Positions 50,810 through 59,730 are shown, counted from the stretch's first letter. The stretch is DNA of 64,000 nt from DAOUJI01 sp965237875 (GCA_965237875.1 CBDEGP010000002.1:124001-188000), one strand, 5' to 3'. The notes: generated from the letters alone by a model not told the origin. Numbers and translations are program-made.

Positions 50810-51571
50810 TTAGCCCTCATCCCGGTACTTTTCCAGGGTCTCGTCGGGGAAGTCGGCGTTGCTGTAGACCCTCTGCACGTCCGAAAGCTCCTCCAGGTCG
50901 TCCAGCAGACGGAGGGTCTGGGCCGCCTCCTTCTCTCCTAGTGACACCGTGGACTTGGGCAGCATGGATATTTCCGCGGAAGGAGTCTCCACTTCATGCC
51001 TGTTCAGGGCATCCCGGATTGATTCCAGGGTCTCGGGCTGAGTGTGTATCTCGACGTACCCGCCTTCCACCTTTACGTCGTCCGCAGCGGCGTCGATGGC
51101 CACCAGCGCTATCTCTTCAGCCGTGCCGGTGTCCACGTCCAGGGTGATGATTCCCTTGGGTTCGAAGTTCCAGGCGACGCAACCGGCCTCTCCCAGGCTT
51201 CCTCCGGCCTTGGCGAATGCGGACCGCACCTCGGCGGCGGTCCTGTTGCGGTTGGTGGTGAGCGCCTGAAGCATTATGGCGGCGCCGCCGGGGCCGTACC
51301 CCTCGTAGCGGATATCCTCCAACTGTTCATCTCCGTCGCCGGAACCTGCGGCCCTGTTTATCGACCGCTCAATGGTGTCCTGGGGCATGTTGGAGCCCTT
51401 GGCCTTGTCCACGGCCAATCTGAGCCGGAAGTTCATGGATGGGTCCGGGCCGCCCCCCTGATGGACGGCGATGGCGATGTCACGGCTGAGCTTGGTGAAG
51501 AGCTGGCCGCGCTTGGCGTCGGCCGCTCCCTTGGCTCTCTTGATAGTCGACCACTTTGAGTGACCGGACAT
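50810..51571 (-). CDS. YebC/PmpR-family (TACO1-like) protein
   Basis: This 253-residue member starts with the typical MSGHSKWSTIKRAKGAADAK, contains RGQLFTKLSRDIAIAVHQGG and the PGGAAIMLQALTTNRNRTAA region. Family members have been described both as transcription regulators and as factors relieving ribosome stalling at polyproline. It starts the block with ruvC; a strong AGGAGGAGG ribosome site precedes its ATG. Confidence 0.94.
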   Translation of the reverse strand: MSGHSKWSTIKRAKGAADAKRGQLFTKLSRDIAIAVHQGGGPDPSMNFRLRLAVDKAKGSNMPQDTIERSINRAAGSGDGDEQLEDIRYEGYGPGGAAIMLQALTTNRNRTAAEVRSAFAKAGGSLGEAGCVAWNFEPKGIITLDVDTGTAEEIALVAIDAAADDVKVEGGYVEIHTQPETLESIRDALNRHEVETPSAEISMLPKSTVSLGEKEAAQTLRLLDDLEELSDVQRVYSNADFPDETLEKYRDEG

Positions 51572-51670
51572 GGGCGCCTCCTCCTAGTTGTCCGAGGCCA
51601 GGCAGTGTAGACGAATTTTATCACCGCCGTACAACGGGGGTAAAGCCGTCGCCGGCCGGAGCCGTAATGT

Positions 51671-51699
51671 TTTTCAACGTTTCCGCTCCATGATACAAT
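51671..51699 (+). promoter_or_regulatory. Predicted promoter of the rimI-coaE-VWA run
   Basis: -35 TTTTCA (51671-51676), 17-bp spacer, -10 TACAAT (51694-51699). Start near 51706 is about 20 nt before the rimI-like ATG. Confidence 0.55.
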
Positions 51700-51724
51700 T
51701 CACATCGCCCCGCCGCCCTTTCTT

Positions 51725-52384
51725 ATGAATGTTAGAATACGTCCCATGACGCCCCAGGACATCAAGCAGGTGTCCCTCATCGAACGGGAGGCTTTCCCCA
51801 CCCTTTGGCCTCCTACCAGGTTAAAGAATGAGTTGGACAATAGGGCTGCCCGCTACATGGTGGCCTTTGAGCCGGGACCGGAGACCCGGTCCGACGGGGC
51901 TGACGCCGCTCCATTCAAGAAGGCCGGACTATTAAAGAGGGTATGGTCTTTTATCAAAGACATCACACTGGGAACTGACCCTGACGACTCCACCAACGAC
52001 AACATTCTCGGCTTCGTCGGCCTGCGGCTCATAACCGACGAGTCCCACATTACGTCCATTGCCGTTTCCGAATCTCAGCGAGGACAGTCGATAGGGGAGC
52101 TTCTGATAGTGAGCTCGATTGACATGGCGCTCAAGGAAAACTCCAGTGTGGTTACGTTGGAGGCGCGGGTTTCCAACAACGTGGCACAATCTCTCTATGA
52201 GAAATATGGGTTCCAGCGGATGGGGGTCAGGAAACGGTACTACTCCGACAACGGTGAAGACGCCGTAATCATGACTACTCGTCCAATACGGACTGACGAA
52301 TACCAGGAGTTGTTCAAGGGGCTGAAAGAGGCCCTGAAGGAACGAAAAGGCGAAATCGGGATCAAGTTGTCCCTCTCCGACTAA
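51725..52384 (+). CDS. GNAT acetyltransferase, RimI-like
   Basis: This 219-residue N-acetyltransferase has the GNAT acetyl-CoA motif, ITSIAVSESQRGQSIGELLI (Q/R-x-x-G-x-G/A), and the RimI-like C-terminal VSNNVAQSLYEKYGFQRMGV then KRYYSDNGEDAVIM. Target is probably the N-terminal alanine of ribosomal protein S18, as in RimI. An unusual insertion (residues about 55-85, PFKKAGLLKRVWSFIKDITL) separates the first strand pair. It heads the plus-strand run with coaE and the AAA/VWA genes. Confidence 0.88.
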   Translation: MNVRIRPMTPQDIKQVSLIEREAFPTLWPPTRLKNELDNRAARYMVAFEPGPETRSDGADAAPFKKAGLLKRVWSFIKDITLGTDPDDSTNDNILGFVGLRLITDESHITSIAVSESQRGQSIGELLIVSSIDMALKENSSVVTLEARVSNNVAQSLYEKYGFQRMGVRKRYYSDNGEDAVIMTTRPIRTDEYQELFKGLKEALKERKGEIGIKLSLSD

Positions 52385-52476
52385 TGGTTGACCCGCTCTT
52401 GGGGCATTGGTAGAATACCGGCATGCTTTGGCCACGTCCGAAGCTGCCTGCATGGTATCTCCCTTAAGGGTCGTTG

Positions 52477-53088
52477 ATGCGCGTAATCGGTCTCACCGGC
52501 GGCATAGGAACAGGGAAGAGTCTGGTCGCACACATGCTTGCGGAGCTCGGGGCGGAGATTATAGACGCAGACCGTATCGGCCATGAAGCCTATACTCCGC
52601 ACACTCCCGTCTGGAAAGAGGTGGTGGAGGCCTTTGGCGAGGATATTCTGCAACCCAGCGGTGAGATAGACCGCAAACGCCTGGGTTCCATCGTATTCAG
52701 CGATCCGCAAGAGCTGGCAAGGCTGAATTCCATCATGCACCCCCGCATGGCGGAGATGATTCACGAACGGGTCAAAGAGTTGGAGGGTCAGGGCGCCCAA
52801 ACGGCAGTTGTCGAGGCGGCGGTTTTGGTGGAGGCCGGATGGGATAAACTCCCGTGGGTCGATGAGGTGTGGGTGACGGGGTCGGGCGAGGAGCAGGTTG
52901 TTCAACGCATCAAGGAGCGCAACAATCTTCCTGACGATGAAGTAAGAAAACGCATCGGGTCTCAGCTTCCTTTCGAGGAGAGGTCCCGAAACGCCCAAGT
53001 GGTCGTGGACAATTCGTCTACGATAGACGATCTGAGGCAGGCGGTCGAGTCCATCTGGGAAAGCAGAGTGAAAGGTAAGGTCTCGTAG
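52477..53088 (+). CDS. coaE: Dephospho-CoA kinase
   Basis: This 203-residue P-loop kinase performs the last step of CoA synthesis, phosphorylating the 3'-hydroxyl of dephospho-CoA. It has IGLTGGIGTGKSLVAHMLAE, IIDADRIGHEAY, RKRLGSIVFSDP (here DRKRLGSIVF) and VEAAVLVEAGWD. Start at ATG 52477, with TTG three bases earlier as an alternative. The AAA gene begins 2 bp after its stop, suggesting co-transcription. Confidence 0.95.
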   Translation: MRVIGLTGGIGTGKSLVAHMLAELGAEIIDADRIGHEAYTPHTPVWKEVVEAFGEDILQPSGEIDRKRLGSIVFSDPQELARLNSIMHPRMAEMIHERVKELEGQGAQTAVVEAAVLVEAGWDKLPWVDEVWVTGSGEEQVVQRIKERNNLPDDEVRKRIGSQLPFEERSRNAQVVVDNSSTIDDLRQAVESIWESRVKGKVS

Positions 53089-53090
53089 GT

Positions 53091-53990
53091 ATGGTTGGAG
53101 TTGCCCAGGATTCTTACATGGAAGTGGACATAGAGGAATACGTCATAGCGTACGAGCCTTATTTCGCTCCCGTCGGAGATGAAATAGAGCTGTTCGAGGC
53201 CGCTTACTATCAGCAGCTGCCTGTGCTTCTAAAGGGCCCGACAGGCTGCGGAAAGACCCGGTTTATCGAGTACATGGCCTGGCGTCTAGGACGCCCGCTG
53301 ACGGTGGCGAAGAAGAGGCGCAAGTCTGAGCCTCAGGCCAGAGTCAACGGTAGGCAGGTGCCCCTGATCACCATCGCCTGTCACGAGGACCTGACCGCCA
53401 GCGACCTGGTGGGGCGTTACCTGCTGGATCCGGACGGGACCCGGTGGATGGACGGCCCCCTCACCAAGGCGGTCAAGGCCGGAGCGATTTGCTATCTCGA
53501 TGAGATCGTAGAGGCGCGCAAGGACACCACCGTGCTCATACACCCCCTCACCGACCACCGGCGTGTGCTCCCCGTGGACAAGAAGGGGCAAATCATTGAA
53601 GCCCATAACCGATTCCTGCTCGTCATCTCATACAACCCGGGATACCAGAGCGCCTTGAAGGACCTGAAACACTCGACCCGACAGCGGTTTGTGGCCATCG
53701 AGTTTGGCTACGCGCCCAAGGAGATAGAACGGGAGGTCATTCTCAGGGAGAGCGGCTGCTCTCCGGAGCACGCAGACTCCCTTGCGAAGCTGGGCGAGAA
53801 GGTCAGGAACCTGAGAGACCACGGACTTCAAGAGGGGGCCAGCACCAGGCTGCTGATATACGCAGGCAAGCTGATGGCCCAGGGAATCGCGCCTAGGCGG
53901 GCCTGCCAGGTTTCGGTGGTATGGGCCCTCACGGACGATCAGGAAATACAGAAGAGTGTGGAAGAAGTGGCGTCCTCCATATTCGAGTAG
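53091..53990 (+). CDS. MoxR/CbbQ-type AAA+ ATPase
   Basis: This 299-residue ATPase belongs to the CbbQ/NirQ/NorQ branch. It has Walker A LLKGPTGCGKTRFIEYMA, a pre-sensor region TIACHEDLTASDLVGRYLLD, Walker B AICYLDEIVEARKDTTVLIH, sensor-1 LLVISYNPGYQSALKDLKHS and arginine finger TRQRFVAIEF. Members work with a VWA protein (CbbO/NorD) to remodel or activate metalloenzymes such as RuBisCO or nitric-oxide reductase; no such target is nearby. The VWA partner is two genes on, after a Nudix gene. Confidence 0.9.
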   Translation: MVGVAQDSYMEVDIEEYVIAYEPYFAPVGDEIELFEAAYYQQLPVLLKGPTGCGKTRFIEYMAWRLGRPLTVAKKRRKSEPQARVNGRQVPLITIACHEDLTASDLVGRYLLDPDGTRWMDGPLTKAVKAGAICYLDEIVEARKDTTVLIHPLTDHRRVLPVDKKGQIIEAHNRFLLVISYNPGYQSALKDLKHSTRQRFVAIEFGYAPKEIEREVILRESGCSPEHADSLAKLGEKVRNLRDHGLQEGASTRLLIYAGKLMAQGIAPRRACQVSVVWALTDDQEIQKSVEEVASSIFE

Positions 53991-54005
53991 ACGCCGCCGA
54001 CATGG

Positions 54006-54632
54006 ATGGGTAAGGTCCCGGTGGCAATTGACACTGACGACAGATCCTCGAAGGTTTTTCAAGCGCTTGGTCTCTCCCTGTCCGCTCGTGATAAGACAAC
54101 TGTCCCAGCAGACGGCCTCAGACCTGCAGCCGTTCTCATTCTCCTCTACGACAAGTCCGGGGAACCTCATATATTGCTGAACAAACGCTCCCAGCAGGTC
54201 GAACACCATAAGGGAGAGATTTCCTTCCCCGGCGGCGGCCGGGACCCCGAGGACGCCGACTTTCTGGATACGGCTCTGAGGGAGACCCACGAGGAGATGG
54301 GCGTCGAACCCGGGGACGTTACAATTATCGGAGAGTTGGACGACGTTGTAACCAGGACCGATTTCTGCGTGCGGGTGTACGTGGGGACCATACCTTATCC
54401 CTACCCGTTCAGGCCCAGCGCGCGGGAGATCGCCGAAGTATTGGAAGTCCCCATGAGCTCCCTGCTGGACAGGGCCAACTGGAGAGAAGAGGCTCGGCTG
54501 ACGGACGGGGCGTTGCACCGGTCATACAGCTATGCCTATAAAGAGCACCTGGTCTACGGCGCCACGGCAATGATGGTCAGCCAGCTTGTCGAAGTATACT
54601 CGAATCTGGAGACGGTCCAGAGAGGAAGTTGA
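54006..54632 (+). CDS. Nudix hydrolase, CoA-pyrophosphatase-like
   Basis: This 208-residue hydrolase has the NuCoA-type motif LLNKRSQQVEHHKGEISFPG directly before the Nudix box GGGRDPEDADFLDTALRETH then EEMGV, retaining REx2EE. CoA-pyrophosphatases cut CoA to 4'-phosphopantetheine and 3',5'-ADP, controlling CoA level. It sits between the AAA and VWA genes and two genes after coaE, so CoA turnover may be connected to this run. The start is ATG 54006, 15 bp after the AAA stop. Confidence 0.88.
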   Translation: MGKVPVAIDTDDRSSKVFQALGLSLSARDKTTVPADGLRPAAVLILLYDKSGEPHILLNKRSQQVEHHKGEISFPGGGRDPEDADFLDTALRETHEEMGVEPGDVTIIGELDDVVTRTDFCVRVYVGTIPYPYPFRPSAREIAEVLEVPMSSLLDRANWREEARLTDGALHRSYSYAYKEHLVYGATAMMVSQLVEVYSNLETVQRGS

Positions 54633-54633
54633 C

Positions 54634-57600
54634 TTGTCGGAGTCCAATGCAAAAACAATCCTGAATCAGGTGGAAGGGGAGCTTGTGAAGCTTCCCTCTA
54701 TTGTCCTCCAAGAATATGAAGCGGCGAAAGATAAGATTTCGGCCGCATTCAATGAGGACGAGCTTGTTCTGTGGAGCAAAGAGGGACTGTCCATAGCCAA
54801 CCAGACCGTCAGGTCATGGGAAGTGGCGGCGGAATACTTCAAGTCCGCACCCGACGTGGCGGCTTATCTTCCCTTCTCGTCCTTCATGCAGTGGGCCCGG
54901 TGCGGCTCCTATCTCGCTCAGGACTCGCCCACACTGGCGGTTGCCTTCTTCAAGGCCAGCCCGGACATCGTGCCTGCGCTGAGACCCCAGCACATACCCC
55001 GTTGGGCGGGACTGGGACGCAGCCTCTACAAAGGGACCTGGAAATCTTCGACCCTGGCCGGCCGTTTCTACGAGGTGAGCCCGCAGCTCATCAAGAGCCT
55101 GCCTTTTTGGGAGGTGGAGGTGTTCGCCGCCCTCGTGGAGGCCGTTTCTCTCAAGTCTTACGACATGGCGTCCGAATGTCTCACTCTCGGTCAGGACATA
55201 CTTCCTCAAATGGGTAGGGAACGGGAAACGTTCCTCTCGATGGCCAGGGAGCTTACGGAGGCCAACTGGCGAGAGGTAAAGGCAACTATCGAGACCTCTG
55301 GGCGGGTCCTTCCCGGCATTGACGGGGCGCAGAAGAGCCGGTTCCTCCGTTTGACTGAACGGCTGGTCAAGTCGGGCCAGAAAGACGTTCCTGCGTTCCT
55401 GTCCGACGGCGCAAGGGCGCTCCAGCACGTCAACAGCTCCTCGCAGCGCTACATCATAGACCTTGCCGAAACGCTGCTGGGGGCGTCGCCTCAAGCCGTG
55501 GGGCCTTTCCTGGCCAACCTGGACATGGTCCTAACGCGGGTGACGCTAAACCAACTGGAAATCTGGTTCCAACGGGGTCTGGTCCTGCTGAAGGAAAACC
55601 CCGACGGAGGAATAGCCTACTTCAAGGTGGAGTCCAGCACGTCGGAGAATCTGCTGGAATCGCTGTCTTCCTCCATGGAGTTGGAACGTGTGAAGCCTGT
55701 CATCAGGCTGTACTGCTGCGCTCTGTCAGGTTCGTCCATCGAGGTCCAGAACAGCAAGGAGCTGGCCAACAAGAGCATTGGGTGGGTTTCCGAGTCGGCG
55801 GCCACCACCGAAGGCACCAAGGTGTTCCTGCCCCCGGTGGTGGACCGGTATTCGACCAAGGACAACAACTTCGGCTGGTTCAAGGTGGTCTCCACCCACC
55901 AGGTGGCGCACCTTGAATTCGGAAGCTTCCTCTTCGAGTACGACCGACGGTCCGCCCTTTTCGACGACCGCAGGCCGGACGAGGAGAGTAGAAGGGCGGG
56001 CGAACCGAAAACGCAGGATGAAACGGCCTCGCCGGAAGACTCTGTTGCCTCGGCCTTTGCCAAGCTCCAGGAGGACCTGGGAGGCTCCGCCAGCGCCGAG
56101 CGGGGATACCTGACGGACATGGGAAGGTTCTTCCACCTCTTTGACGACAGGAGGCTCGCCCTGGACGTCTTCACGATCCTGGAGGACGGCCGGCTGGACT
56201 TCCGGGTCAAGGTGGAATACCCGGGCATAGTGAAACACTACAGGACAGTGCAGCGGGACTCCCGGGAGGAGAGGCCCCCCATAGACGAGTTGCCCCTCGT
56301 GCAGGGCATGGTCGAGCTTCTGGTCCGGTTTAGCCTCGAACAGTTCCGCGGGTTGCCTGTGCCCAAGGGCTACGAGAAAACGGCACGGGTGCTGTCCAAG
56401 ATTTTCAGGAAGCTGCTGGACGTCAACGCCACCGTTGAAGATACGGGGGAAGGGACCATACGTGTCTACGACATCCTGTCCAATCTGCCCAACGAGACTG
56501 TGCCTCCGGAGGATTACTCACCCCAGGACCTCGACGGTGACGAGGAGTACTCCGAAGAGGAGATGATGGAGCTGATGCAGGAGCTTCAGGCGGGCCAGAC
56601 CATGCCCGAAAGCTCCGACCAGGAAGAGGAGAACTATGAGTCGCCCCAGGAAGTGGAGTACCGCGGGGACTTCAAACCGGAGCTTGTGCAGCTGCTCAAC
56701 AAGCTGCGTGTCGACAAGTCCCAGCAAGGGGACGGCCAGGCGGAGCCCATAACCCAGGAGATGCTGGAGGAGCTTCTCAAGGACAACCCGGAGCTGGAGA
56801 TGAGCGCCGAGCAGGGCCAGATTCAGACCACGATGGGCCTTTTCGTGCAAAACCTCATGAAGGAGGCCGGAGTGCCGCCTCCGGCAGACCCCGGACAAGG
56901 TCAGGGCCAGTTCGTCCACGAGCAGGAACAGGGCGGCCCGTTGGAAGCCAAGGAGCCCCGCTCCCAGGTCTACGATGAGTGGGACTTCAGGGCCGACGAC
57001 TACAAGCCGAAATGGTGCATCGTGCGGGAGAAGGAGGTCGAGGAAGGAGACATAGGCTTCTTCAACGACACCATCCGCAACTATTCATCCCTTTCTTCTG
57101 ACATACGGCGCCAGTTCGAGATGGTCATGCCCGAAAGTTTCCGTAAGGAACGGCGGGTCATCGACGGCGAGGACTTGGACCTTGACGCAGTCATCGAGGC
57201 CCAGGTGGACCGGCGGAGCGGCATCACGCCTTCTGATAAGGTCTGGTGGCGCCGGAACAAGCTGGAGCGGGACGTGGCGGTGGTGTTCCTGCTTGACATG
57301 AGCGCGTCCACGGCAGAGGCCATTGACGAGGGCAGGGCCGGGCCCGACGATCACGACGCCCCTGACGACCCCGTGGAATACATGATGTGGCTCCGTTCAC
57401 GCCGCGAGGGTCTGGTCCGCAGGCAATATAAGCGAATCATCGACCTGGAAAAGGAGAGCACCGCCCTGCTTCTCCAGGCGTTGGAGACCATAGGCGACAC
57501 CTACGGCATATACGGGTTCTCGGGGTACGGCAGGGAGAACGTGGAATACTACGTGATCAAGGACATAGACGAGATTCTCCACGACCGGGTAAAGAGGCGT

Positions 57601-57957
57601 ATCGACAAGATTACTCCCATGCACGCCACCCGGATGGGCCCCGCCATACGCCACGCCACGGCCAAGCTGGACGCCCAGGACGCCAAGACCAAGATTCTCT
57701 TCCTCATCAGCGACGGCAGGCCGCAGGACAGGGGATACAGCAGGGAGGGTGTCGAGAAGGAATACGCCGTCCATGACACCCACATGGCGCTGGTGGAGGC
57801 CAAACGAAAGGCGGTGGTCCCCTTCTGCCTCACGGTGGACAAGTCGGGCCACGACTATCTGAAGACCATGTGCGGCGACATGAGCTACGAGGTGCTGGAC
57901 AACATCTGGTCCCTGCCCCAAAGGCTCCCCCAGCTATACCGCATGCTCACCACGTGA
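54634..57957 (+). CDS. Large VWA-domain protein (NorD/CbbO-like partner of the AAA ATPase)
   Basis: This 1107-residue protein begins at TTG 54634, one base after the Nudix stop, with AGAGGAAG upstream; an ATG 48 bases earlier is inside the Nudix gene. The N-terminal half (to about residue 420) is alpha-helical with irregular repeats (VAEYFKSAPDVAAYLPFSS-like units), perhaps HEAT/ARM-like. A central acidic stretch (EEYSEEEMMELMQELQAGQ) follows. The C-terminal VWA domain (about 870-1107) has a MIDAS DMSAS with D888 and later ISDGRP. Such VWA proteins act with MoxR-type ATPases to insert metals or dissociate complexes. No signal peptide or membrane segment is seen. Substrate protein unknown. Confidence 0.86.
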   Translation: MSESNAKTILNQVEGELVKLPSIVLQEYEAAKDKISAAFNEDELVLWSKEGLSIANQTVRSWEVAAEYFKSAPDVAAYLPFSSFMQWARCGSYLAQDSPTLAVAFFKASPDIVPALRPQHIPRWAGLGRSLYKGTWKSSTLAGRFYEVSPQLIKSLPFWEVEVFAALVEAVSLKSYDMASECLTLGQDILPQMGRERETFLSMARELTEANWREVKATIETSGRVLPGIDGAQKSRFLRLTERLVKSGQKDVPAFLSDGARALQHVNSSSQRYIIDLAETLLGASPQAVGPFLANLDMVLTRVTLNQLEIWFQRGLVLLKENPDGGIAYFKVESSTSENLLESLSSSMELERVKPVIRLYCCALSGSSIEVQNSKELANKSIGWVSESAATTEGTKVFLPPVVDRYSTKDNNFGWFKVVSTHQVAHLEFGSFLFEYDRRSALFDDRRPDEESRRAGEPKTQDETASPEDSVASAFAKLQEDLGGSASAERGYLTDMGRFFHLFDDRRLALDVFTILEDGRLDFRVKVEYPGIVKHYRTVQRDSREERPPIDELPLVQGMVELLVRFSLEQFRGLPVPKGYEKTARVLSKIFRKLLDVNATVEDTGEGTIRVYDILSNLPNETVPPEDYSPQDLDGDEEYSEEEMMELMQELQAGQTMPESSDQEEENYESPQEVEYRGDFKPELVQLLNKLRVDKSQQGDGQAEPITQEMLEELLKDNPELEMSAEQGQIQTTMGLFVQNLMKEAGVPPPADPGQGQGQFVHEQEQGGPLEAKEPRSQVYDEWDFRADDYKPKWCIVREKEVEEGDIGFFNDTIRNYSSLSSDIRRQFEMVMPESFRKERRVIDGEDLDLDAVIEAQVDRRSGITPSDKVWWRRNKLERDVAVVFLLDMSASTAEAIDEGRAGPDDHDAPDDPVEYMMWLRSRREGLVRRQYKRIIDLEKESTALLLQALETIGDTYGIYGFSGYGRENVEYYVIKDIDEILHDRVKRRIDKITPMHATRMGPAIRHATAKLDAQDAKTKILFLISDGRPQDRGYSREGVEKEYAVHDTHMALVEAKRKAVVPFCLTVDKSGHDYLKTMCGDMSYEVLDNIWSLPQRLPQLYRMLTT

Positions 57958-57999
57958 CGTGGAAGCGGATGCTAAAATTGGTCTATAGATAGGTGCAAC

Positions 58000-58245
58000 A
58001 TGCAAACCTATGTTTTTAGAGTGGTGGTTGAGCCGGATGAGGACCGGTGGCAGGCCCATTGTCCAGCGCTGGCGAAACATGCGGCTGATACTTGGGGATA
58101 TACCAAGGAGGAAGCCCTCAAGAACATAAGAGAAGTCATCGAGATGGTCTTGGAAGAGATGGCGGAAGAAAGTGAGCCGATTCCCGAGGAGCCAGAGGAT
58201 GAACCGCTTATCTCTCCTGAACATCGGATAGCCATATCTGTCTGA
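58000..58245 (+). CDS. HicB-family antitoxin
   Basis: This 81-residue protein has the HicB partial RNase H-like fold: TYVFRVVVEPDEDRWQAHCP, then TWGYTKEEALKNIREVIEMV and an acidic tail (EESEPIPEEPEDEPLISPEH). HicB neutralises the mRNA-cleaving HicA toxin. The partner, immediately downstream, is broken by a 7-bp tandem duplication, so this antitoxin is likely orphaned. Confidence 0.85.
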   Translation: MQTYVFRVVVEPDEDRWQAHCPALAKHAADTWGYTKEEALKNIREVIEMVLEEMAEESEPIPEEPEDEPLISPEHRIAISV

Positions 58246-58246
58246 T

Positions 58247-58502
58247 TTGAACATCGACTGGAGCAGATTACGCAGCTTAACCGCCCGTGAACTTGTCAGC
58301 GCACTCCTTCGGGATGGTTTCGAGTTCCGTCGGCAGGCCGGCAGCCATCAGCCATCAACATTATCGACATCCCGATGGAAGAAGAGTCACTGTGGCATTC
58401 CATAGTTCAGGAGATATTTTCTCTATCGGCATCCTCAGAAGGATGATTCAAGACCGTGCCAAATGGACTGTCGCTGACTTAATCCGGTTGGGCCTGCATT
58501 AG
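58247..58502 (+). pseudogene. hicA toxin gene, frameshifted by a 7-bp tandem duplication
   Basis: Reading from TTG 58247 (one base after the hicB stop) gives LTARELVSALLRDGFEFRRQ, then AGSHQ, the start of a HicA toxin. The frame then breaks. The rest (HYRHPDGRRVTVAFHSSGD, then IFSIGILRRMIQDRAKWTVA) is intact in another frame. Between them AGCCATC occurs twice in tandem (58343-58349 and 58350-58356); removing one copy restores the expected GSHQHYRHPDG, including the catalytic His of HicA (in SHQHY). The lesion is therefore a simple 7-bp duplication. It would inactivate the toxin. Confidence 0.88.
58343..58356 (+). repeat. 7-bp tandem duplication inside hicA
   Basis: AGCCATC repeated twice in tandem. 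It shifts the hicA frame by one base at the GSHQHY motif. Confidence 0.9.
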
Positions 58503-58644
58503 AGCAATCGGCTCCCTCCTGCCCGTTATTCCTCTGGCAAACAACCCGACTGACACCGCTGTGTCTCAAATTGCTCCCTGCATCTGCTACAATTTGTCAG
58601 TTGACCAGCTTTCCTTTTTCACAACGTCAATCGAGTCGAATGTG

Positions 58645-58929
58645 ATGTCGGAATCCAAAACCAACAACCGGCTCTACTACGGCGACAACTTGGACATTCT
58701 GCGCGGGCACGTCGCCGACGCCAGCGTTGACCTGATTTACCTAGACCCGCCCTTCAACTCCAACGCCACCTACAACGTGCTTTTCCAGGAGCGCACCGGC
58801 CAGCAGTCGGCGGCGCAGATTACGGCCTTTGACGACACATGGCATTGGGGGATGGAGTCCGAGGCCGCCTACCATGAAGTGGTCACCGGCGGGCCGAAAG
58901 GGCTGGCGGACCTGCTTAAAACCGTTTAA
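58645..58929 (+). pseudogene. Truncated DNA methyltransferase N-terminus, copy A
   Basis: Ninety-four residues from ATG 58645 match the start of an N4/N6 DNA methyltransferase of the type III or solitary class: RLYYGDNLDILRGHVADASV, DLIYLDPPFNSNATYNVLFQ, and then WHWGMESEAAYHEVVTGGPK. The catalytic DPPF (D-P-P-F/Y) is present, but the protein ends at LADLLKTV with a stop, where full-length members run several hundred residues more. It is a 5' fragment. A 92-bp portion (58671-58762) recurs at 59839-59930 with seven mismatches. Confidence 0.85.
58671..58762 (+). repeat. 92-bp repeat, methyltransferase start, copy A
   Basis: This segment matches 59839-59930 at 85 of 92 bases by eye. It covers codons for YYGDNLDI through DPPFNS. 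Confidence 0.85.
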
Positions 58930-58972
58930 CTAGGGGTTCGTTAATATCAAACCAAAGGCAGGACAGGCGACA

Positions 58973-59323
58973 ATGAGAGCTAAAGTAACGGAGCAGGGCG
59001 TTCTGATCCCCAAGGACCTTCTCCAGGGTGTGGAGGAAGTGGACATCGAGAAGAGAAACGGGCTGATTGTGGTCTCCCCGATCGCTGACAGCGACCCTAT
59101 CTACGATCTAGGGCGTAACCCAATCCATCTGGGTGTCGAAGACTCGTCTGTCCGGCACGATGTAGTGTTAGATCAACAAGAAACGCTGGCAGATTTTCTC
59201 CATGAGCATGTCGGCGTCTTAGACAGCAGCGAGCACGTCCCCGGGGGCGCGCGCATGTCCGAAGGCAGCAGTAAGAAATTCGCTGATGGGCTGCTAAAAC
59301 GGCATCGGCGGAGCGACGAATGA
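58973..59323 (+). CDS. AbrB-type antitoxin with C-terminal extension
   Basis: This 116-residue protein has an AbrB/SpoVT-like swapped-hairpin N-terminus (MRAKVTEQGVLIPKDLLQGV), followed by DLGRNPIHLGVEDSSVRHDV. A second module (about residues 66-116, TLADFLHEHVGVLDSSEHVP) is typical of antitoxin C-terminal tails that bind toxins. Simple VapB-type AbrB antitoxins are about 75-90 residues, so this is longer. It overlaps the VapC-like toxin by four bases (ATGA, 59320-59323). Confidence 0.78.
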   Translation: MRAKVTEQGVLIPKDLLQGVEEVDIEKRNGLIVVSPIADSDPIYDLGRNPIHLGVEDSSVRHDVVLDQQETLADFLHEHVGVLDSSEHVPGGARMSEGSSKKFADGLLKRHRRSDE

Positions 59324-59730
59324 GGCTTACTGACACAGGACCCTTGGTCGCCTTGCTCGACGCCGGAGACCCGTACCATGACGAATGCTTTGCGGCTCTG
59401 CATCGTTTGCCGTCTGCCCCGCTGCTTACAACGGGGGTGTGTCTCACCGAGGCGATGTACTTGCTTGGGGAGGTTGGCGGTTATCGCTATCAGGCAGCCC
59501 TCTGGAACTTGAGAAAGACAGGACGCCTCGCCTTGCATGCTCTGACGCCAACGGAAACCGATAGAATGGCGGCGTTGATGGAACAATACCAGGACACGCC
59601 TATGGACTTGGCGGATGCGTCTCTAGTGGCAGTTGCGGAGAGTCGTTCGTTGCGGCGTGTGTTCACGGTTGATGCAGATTTTTATATCTATCGACTTGAC
59701 GATGGTTCCCAGTTGGAAGTCATACGATAG
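59320..59730 (+). CDS. PIN-domain toxin, VapC-like
   Basis: This 136-residue PIN-fold ribonuclease has RLTDTGPLVALLDAGDPYHD (first acidic residue), TGVCLTEAMYLLGEVGG (the Glu), and late DTPMDLADASLVAVAESRSL then FTVDADFY, which together give the usual acid quartet of Asp/Glu. VapC toxins cut tRNA or rRNA with Mg2+. The start codon lies inside the antitoxin stop. Completeness suggests the pair is functional, unlike the neighbouring hicBA. Confidence 0.87.
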   Translation: MRLTDTGPLVALLDAGDPYHDECFAALHRLPSAPLLTTGVCLTEAMYLLGEVGGYRYQAALWNLRKTGRLALHALTPTETDRMAALMEQYQDTPMDLADASLVAVAESRSLRRVFTVDADFYIYRLDDGSQLEVIR

